Assembly (NCBI GenBank): GCA_002371135.1
Contig: DFGB01000008.1
Span: forward strand, 1-23,642
Source: Verrucomicrobia bacterium UBA3761
GTDB taxonomy: Bacteria; Verrucomicrobiota; Kiritimatiellia; RFP12; UBA1067
Direction: 5' to 3'
DNA length: 23,642 nucleotides
Notes under the pieces: generated by a model
What the model was told of the DNA's origin: nothing
What the model saw: the letters and a program-made list of their open reading frames with translations, nothing else
Databases searched by the model: none
Made by a program: the position numbers and the translations under genes
Shown here: in pieces, positions 21,055 through 23,642 of the stretch
How the letters are laid out: each line of letters opens with the position of its first letter
Position numbering within the stretch: position 1 is the first letter of the stretch

Positions 21055-22453
21055 GACGTTTTGCGGCCGCGACAAGCGCGACCCTCCCGTGTTCGGCCGC
21101 GCTACTTTCCGCCGGCGAGGTTTCTTTATCATCCTTTGACTTAATCAAATCTTTTTCCAGACATTCTTCAAGAAGTCGCTCAAAATGTGCTATCGGGAAA
21201 AGCTGCAATGGAAGGTATGGCTTATAATCGATTTCTTTTGCCGTGCATTGAATATATCTCACCCCCGCATTCTTGAACAAACTCCACCGCTCAAACCATT
21301 TGTCGATGGCGAGAATAGACCCTGTTTTGACTTCAAACACATAGAACATCTTTCCAACCTTGGCAATCGCGTCAAATTCATATTTGATTGAGTTCCAAGA
21401 CGCGCCGTTTGAAAGTGTGACATTCCAGAAAATAAACGAAGCAAGCCGCTTTTCTTTCGAGAAACTATTTATTGTCTTTTCGATAAGATAAACCATGCCG
21501 TTTTCCGCCCATCCGCCATCCAAGAACTGACGTCGATCCGCGAGAGGGCATATCGACAATGTATCCCCGTTATCTTTGACATAGACGGAAACTATATGTG
21601 CCTTTTGCATGTTTTCAAAGAAGTTTCGCAATTGATTCCAGCAATCCGACTCGCGGTAATCACTCTTTGCAAACTCAACACTGTCCGCCGACTTTTCCTT
21701 GATTGCTTCCGCCAGACGCTTCATTACCGGCAAATACAGTTCAATCCTCCCTATCGCCGTCTTCGATAAAGCATAAAGCGCATCGCGCTTCTCGCCATTG
21801 CATTTGGCATCTATTGGAAGAAGTCCCAATGGCTCGAACAATTCGTATAACGGCTTCCATGAGCGACCGTGTGTTTTCTTTTTGAACACGAACCCGCATT
21901 TGAAGGCATCGGCGGCCTTTTCGCCGACCGCGAGATAGCGCCGATGCTCCTCGTCGTAAATGATCGGCTTCAGTTTTTCGAGCGAATATTTGCCGTGTTC
22001 GTCGAGGATGCTTTCGTCGGCCTGTATGTTCACGACCTCGCCCGTAATCTGCACATGGCTGCCGATTGTGACCGTGTTCACGACCTTGCACTCGACAACC
22101 AGCTTCAACTCGTTGATGACAGGCGCGTCGACCTTTTCGGCTCTTGTAACCGTCCAGCCGACTTCGGCAATCTTGTCGTGTTCGCAGCCAGATGCGATGC
22201 CGATGTAGTCCGCCTCCGCCGCCTGCCCGACGCCCGGATAGCCGATCGTGAACGCGCCGGAGTGCAGGATGCTTTTCAGCGTCTTGCGCTTCGCTGTCGC
22301 GTTGATGGCGATCGTCAGGCACGGCGGCGTGTGGCTCGACGGCGTGTAGAACGCGAGCGTGCAGGCGTCCGCCTTGCCGTTCTCGTCGTACGCCGCCGCT
22401 ATAATCGCGGGCGTCGGCGAAACGACCGCCCGCAGTTTGAGCGATTTCTTCAT
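21038..22453 (-). CDS. Flavin reductase domain fused to Card1/DUF1887-like PD-(D/E)XK nuclease
   Basis: 471 residues from ATG 22453, which overlaps the upstream stop (ATGA) and has GGGAA upstream. Residues 1-190 are a complete flavin reductase domain (SPTPAIIAAAYDENGKADACTLAFY, TLKSILHSGAFTIGYPG, ADYIGIASG, LEKLKPIIYDEEHRRYLAVGEKA). From about 195 follows a helical region, possibly a winged helix, then a nuclease-like domain: FLDGGWAEN (310-318), KYEFDAIAK (357-365) and YVFEVKTG (371-378). E359, D361, E374 and K376 fit a PD-(D/E)XK site, and the 'F-GGW-E' motif recalls Card1/DUF1887 nucleases. No CARF domain is present. Codons for about 195-435 are near 43% GC, against about 57% for the N-terminal half. 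The last 30 residues are encoded by intergenic-type repeat DNA. The role is unknown; a flavin- or redox-controlled nuclease is a hypothesis. Confidence 0.75.
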   Translation of the reverse strand: MKKSLKLRAVVSPTPAIIAAAYDENGKADACTLAFYTPSSHTPPCLTIAINATAKRKTLKSILHSGAFTIGYPGVGQAAEADYIGIASGCEHDKIAEVGWTVTRAEKVDAPVINELKLVVECKVVNTVTIGSHVQITGEVVNIQADESILDEHGKYSLEKLKPIIYDEEHRRYLAVGEKAADAFKCGFVFKKKTHGRSWKPLYELFEPLGLLPIDAKCNGEKRDALYALSKTAIGRIELYLPVMKRLAEAIKEKSADSVEFAKSDYRESDCWNQLRNFFENMQKAHIVSVYVKDNGDTLSICPLADRRQFLDGGWAENGMVYLIEKTINSFSKEKRLASFIFWNVTLSNGASWNSIKYEFDAIAKVGKMFYVFEVKTGSILAIDKWFERWSLFKNAGVRYIQCTAKEIDYKPYLPLQLFPIAHFERLLEECLEKDLIKSKDDKETSPAESSAAEHGRVALVAAAKRRKVES

Positions 22454-23511
22454 AGTTCGCATTTCCCGCATCCGGCCGCGTCGTGCGCTTTCGAATATGT
22501 TTCGTCGTCGACCGGCTCGCACCATTCGTTTGACGTCCCGGTGCCTGGGATTTCGAGCGCGATATGCTGGAACCACGAATCCCGCGCCGCGCCATGCCAA
22601 TGTTTGACGTTCGCGGGTATGTTCACCGTATCGCCCTTCTCCAGGCGGCGCGCCGGCTTGCCCCACTCCTGATAGAAGCCGACGCCCGCCGTGACGATGA
22701 GCATCTGCCCTCCGCCCGTCTTGGCGTGGTGGATGTGCCAATTGTTGAGGCATCCCGGCTCGAACAGGACTCCAAACGCCGGGACCTGCTCAAGCGTCAA
22801 TTTGTGGAGATAGCTGTTGCCGGTGAAATACTTTGCATACGCAGTGTTGGGCTCGCCCGCGGGAATGGGCAAGAAACCGGCCGGCAAGTCCTCTGGATTT
22901 TGCGGCAGACGCACGCGCCGCACTATATTCGCCGCCTGCGCATCGCTCACGCCGTTCACCTTCCCTATGGCGATATGCGCCTTCATCTGCGGCTCCGTCT
23001 CTGGACGCGCCGCAAGCGCGGCTATCGTCACAATCTCCCGCGTCCGCCAGTCCAATGCATCGCGCTCGAAGATGTCCCCGAAAAGATGGGCCTTGAGGTA
23101 TTCGTCGAGTTGGGGATGGAAATCGAAGAGCGCGCCTTTCACAGGGCCGCCGCAAAGTTTGGTCTGGTTCGCCGTGCCGTCGCGGAGCGCGGAGTAGTCC
23201 GGCTTGAACGGAGAATTGCCGCGGCCCTCTGCCGGGTTCGCCGCAGAGGCCGCTTTCATCAACGTAGTCGCGGCGTTGAGGGCGCGTGGGAATCCGCAAT
23301 AGGCGTAAAGCTGCCCGACGAGTTCCTTCGCCTCGTTGAGCGTCAACCCTGCGTCGAAACCGCGCTTGAACGCCGCGTCGAGCTTGTCCTGTTCGCCACG
23401 CGCCGTCCATGCCCCGATATCTACTATCGCCGCTTCCCTGGGTGTCAATTCCTCTGCTCCTGCCGTGATTGCCGCCGCCATGATCATCCCTCCGAGTATT
23501 TGCTTTACCAT
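22450..23511 (-). CDS. Exported carboxymuconolactone decarboxylase-like / cupin fusion protein
   Basis: 353 residues from ATG 23511, with AAGGAAAACA just upstream; the longer frame to 23568 is not preferred. A signal peptide (QILGGMIMAAAITAGA, about 4-19) is followed by two CMD/AhpD-like helical modules (about 25-90: ELTPREAAIVDIGAW..., LVGQLYAYCGFPRALNA; about 130-200: LDWRTREIVTIAALAA) and a cupin domain (235-335) with metal ligands in NNWHIHH (H259, H261) and KHWHGAA (H304, H306). The first CMD module lacks the CxxC of peroxidase-type AhpD. The C-terminus ends in CGKCEL, a CxxC pair. Likely periplasmic; similar CMD-cupin proteins occur in quinone/redox gene clusters. The next gene is coupled by an ATGA overlap. 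Confidence 0.85.
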   Translation of the reverse strand: MVKQILGGMIMAAAITAGAEELTPREAAIVDIGAWTARGEQDKLDAAFKRGFDAGLTLNEAKELVGQLYAYCGFPRALNAATTLMKAASAANPAEGRGNSPFKPDYSALRDGTANQTKLCGGPVKGALFDFHPQLDEYLKAHLFGDIFERDALDWRTREIVTIAALAARPETEPQMKAHIAIGKVNGVSDAQAANIVRRVRLPQNPEDLPAGFLPIPAGEPNTAYAKYFTGNSYLHKLTLEQVPAFGVLFEPGCLNNWHIHHAKTGGGQMLIVTAGVGFYQEWGKPARRLEKGDTVNIPANVKHWHGAARDSWFQHIALEIPGTGTSNEWCEPVDDETYSKAHDAAGCGKCEL

Positions 23512-23618
23512 TGTTTTCCTTTTTGCTTGATAAAAGGGGATCAGACTGTAGCGCGCATTTAGTTCCATGTCGTATATTATGCCAATGTCCTGTTTTCTCT
23601 CCTGTTCGCCATGCTAAA

Positions 23619-23642
23619 AATAGATTTTTATCGCAGAGACGC
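23619..23642. repeat. Partial 'cgcagagacgcagag' repeat at window end
   Basis: AATAGATTTTTATCGCAG followed by AGACGC repeats exactly the 24 bases at 55-78, including six bases outside the repeat arm. The window stops inside the arm. From 23512 to here I see no gene; a CATAAT hexamer near 23580 (minus) is a weak -10 candidate for the CMD-cupin gene. Confidence 0.85.

Noticed and set aside
21038..22453. CRISPR type III accessory locus suggested by the Card1-like nuclease
   Set aside because: No CARF domain, Cas10 or other cas gene, or repeat-spacer array anywhere in the window.
22454..22753. 100-residue N-terminal extension of the fusion protein
   Set aside because: It overlaps the CMD-cupin gene in another frame and is Arg-rich; ATG 22453 with its ribosome site and ATGA overlap is the better start.

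Overview
The window looks like a chromosomal contig from a Gram-negative, GC-rich, probably gut-associated bacterium of the PVC group; my best guess is Kiritimatiellota or a close relative. The grounds are a lipid A kinase (LpxK), a Tad pilus locus, a NahK-like hexosamine kinase, and several scattered copies of the 'cgcagagacgcagag' intergenic repeat, which I associate with such genomes. The lineage is inference; there is no rRNA or tRNA gene to anchor it. Both window ends carry the same 24-base stretch leading into this repeat, so the contig may be bounded by repeats.

Layout. 1-706: a perfect 30-bp-arm hairpin, a 34-codon ORF, then an intergenic zone packed with unusual DNA (G run, alternating pyrimidine-purine run, long pyrimidine tract, three TGATATCAT copies at exact 11-bp pitch, a minus-strand terminator). 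709-1702: a plus-strand gene broken by a frameshift and lacking its 5' end. 1888-7800 (minus): a tightly overlapping operon lpxK - SWIM zinc-finger protein (split by an in-frame TGA) - ybeY - large DUF4011/SF1 helicase-nuclease. 7915-11267 (minus): Tad pilus genes cpaB - FHA-cpaF - tadB. 11360-15831 (minus): a ROK-like protein with a strong promoter, an N-acetylhexosamine 1-kinase, and formate-tetrahydrofolate ligase. 15993-19588 (minus): a secreted Gly/His-rich protein, an RluA-family pseudouridine synthase, a two-PAS protein with an apparently leaderless promoter, an exported GDPD phosphodiesterase and an HxlR-family regulator.

19589-23511: a redox/flavin island. The HxlR regulator is divergent from a membrane-anchored flavodoxin and a flavin reductase. 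Convergent to these is a coupled pair: an exported carboxymuconolactone-decarboxylase/cupin protein and an unusual protein that joins a complete flavin-reductase domain to a Card1/DUF1887-like PD-(D/E)XK nuclease domain. The nuclease half is clearly AT-richer than its surroundings. A 15-bp TACTT-N5-AAGTA palindrome just upstream of hxlR resembles the operator of the quinone/diamide sensor YodB, so the island may respond to electrophile or quinone stress.

The observations I rate highest are the flavin reductase-nuclease fusion, the helically phased TGATATCAT array in the non-B DNA region, the composite intergenic repeat modules, and the split SWIM gene.
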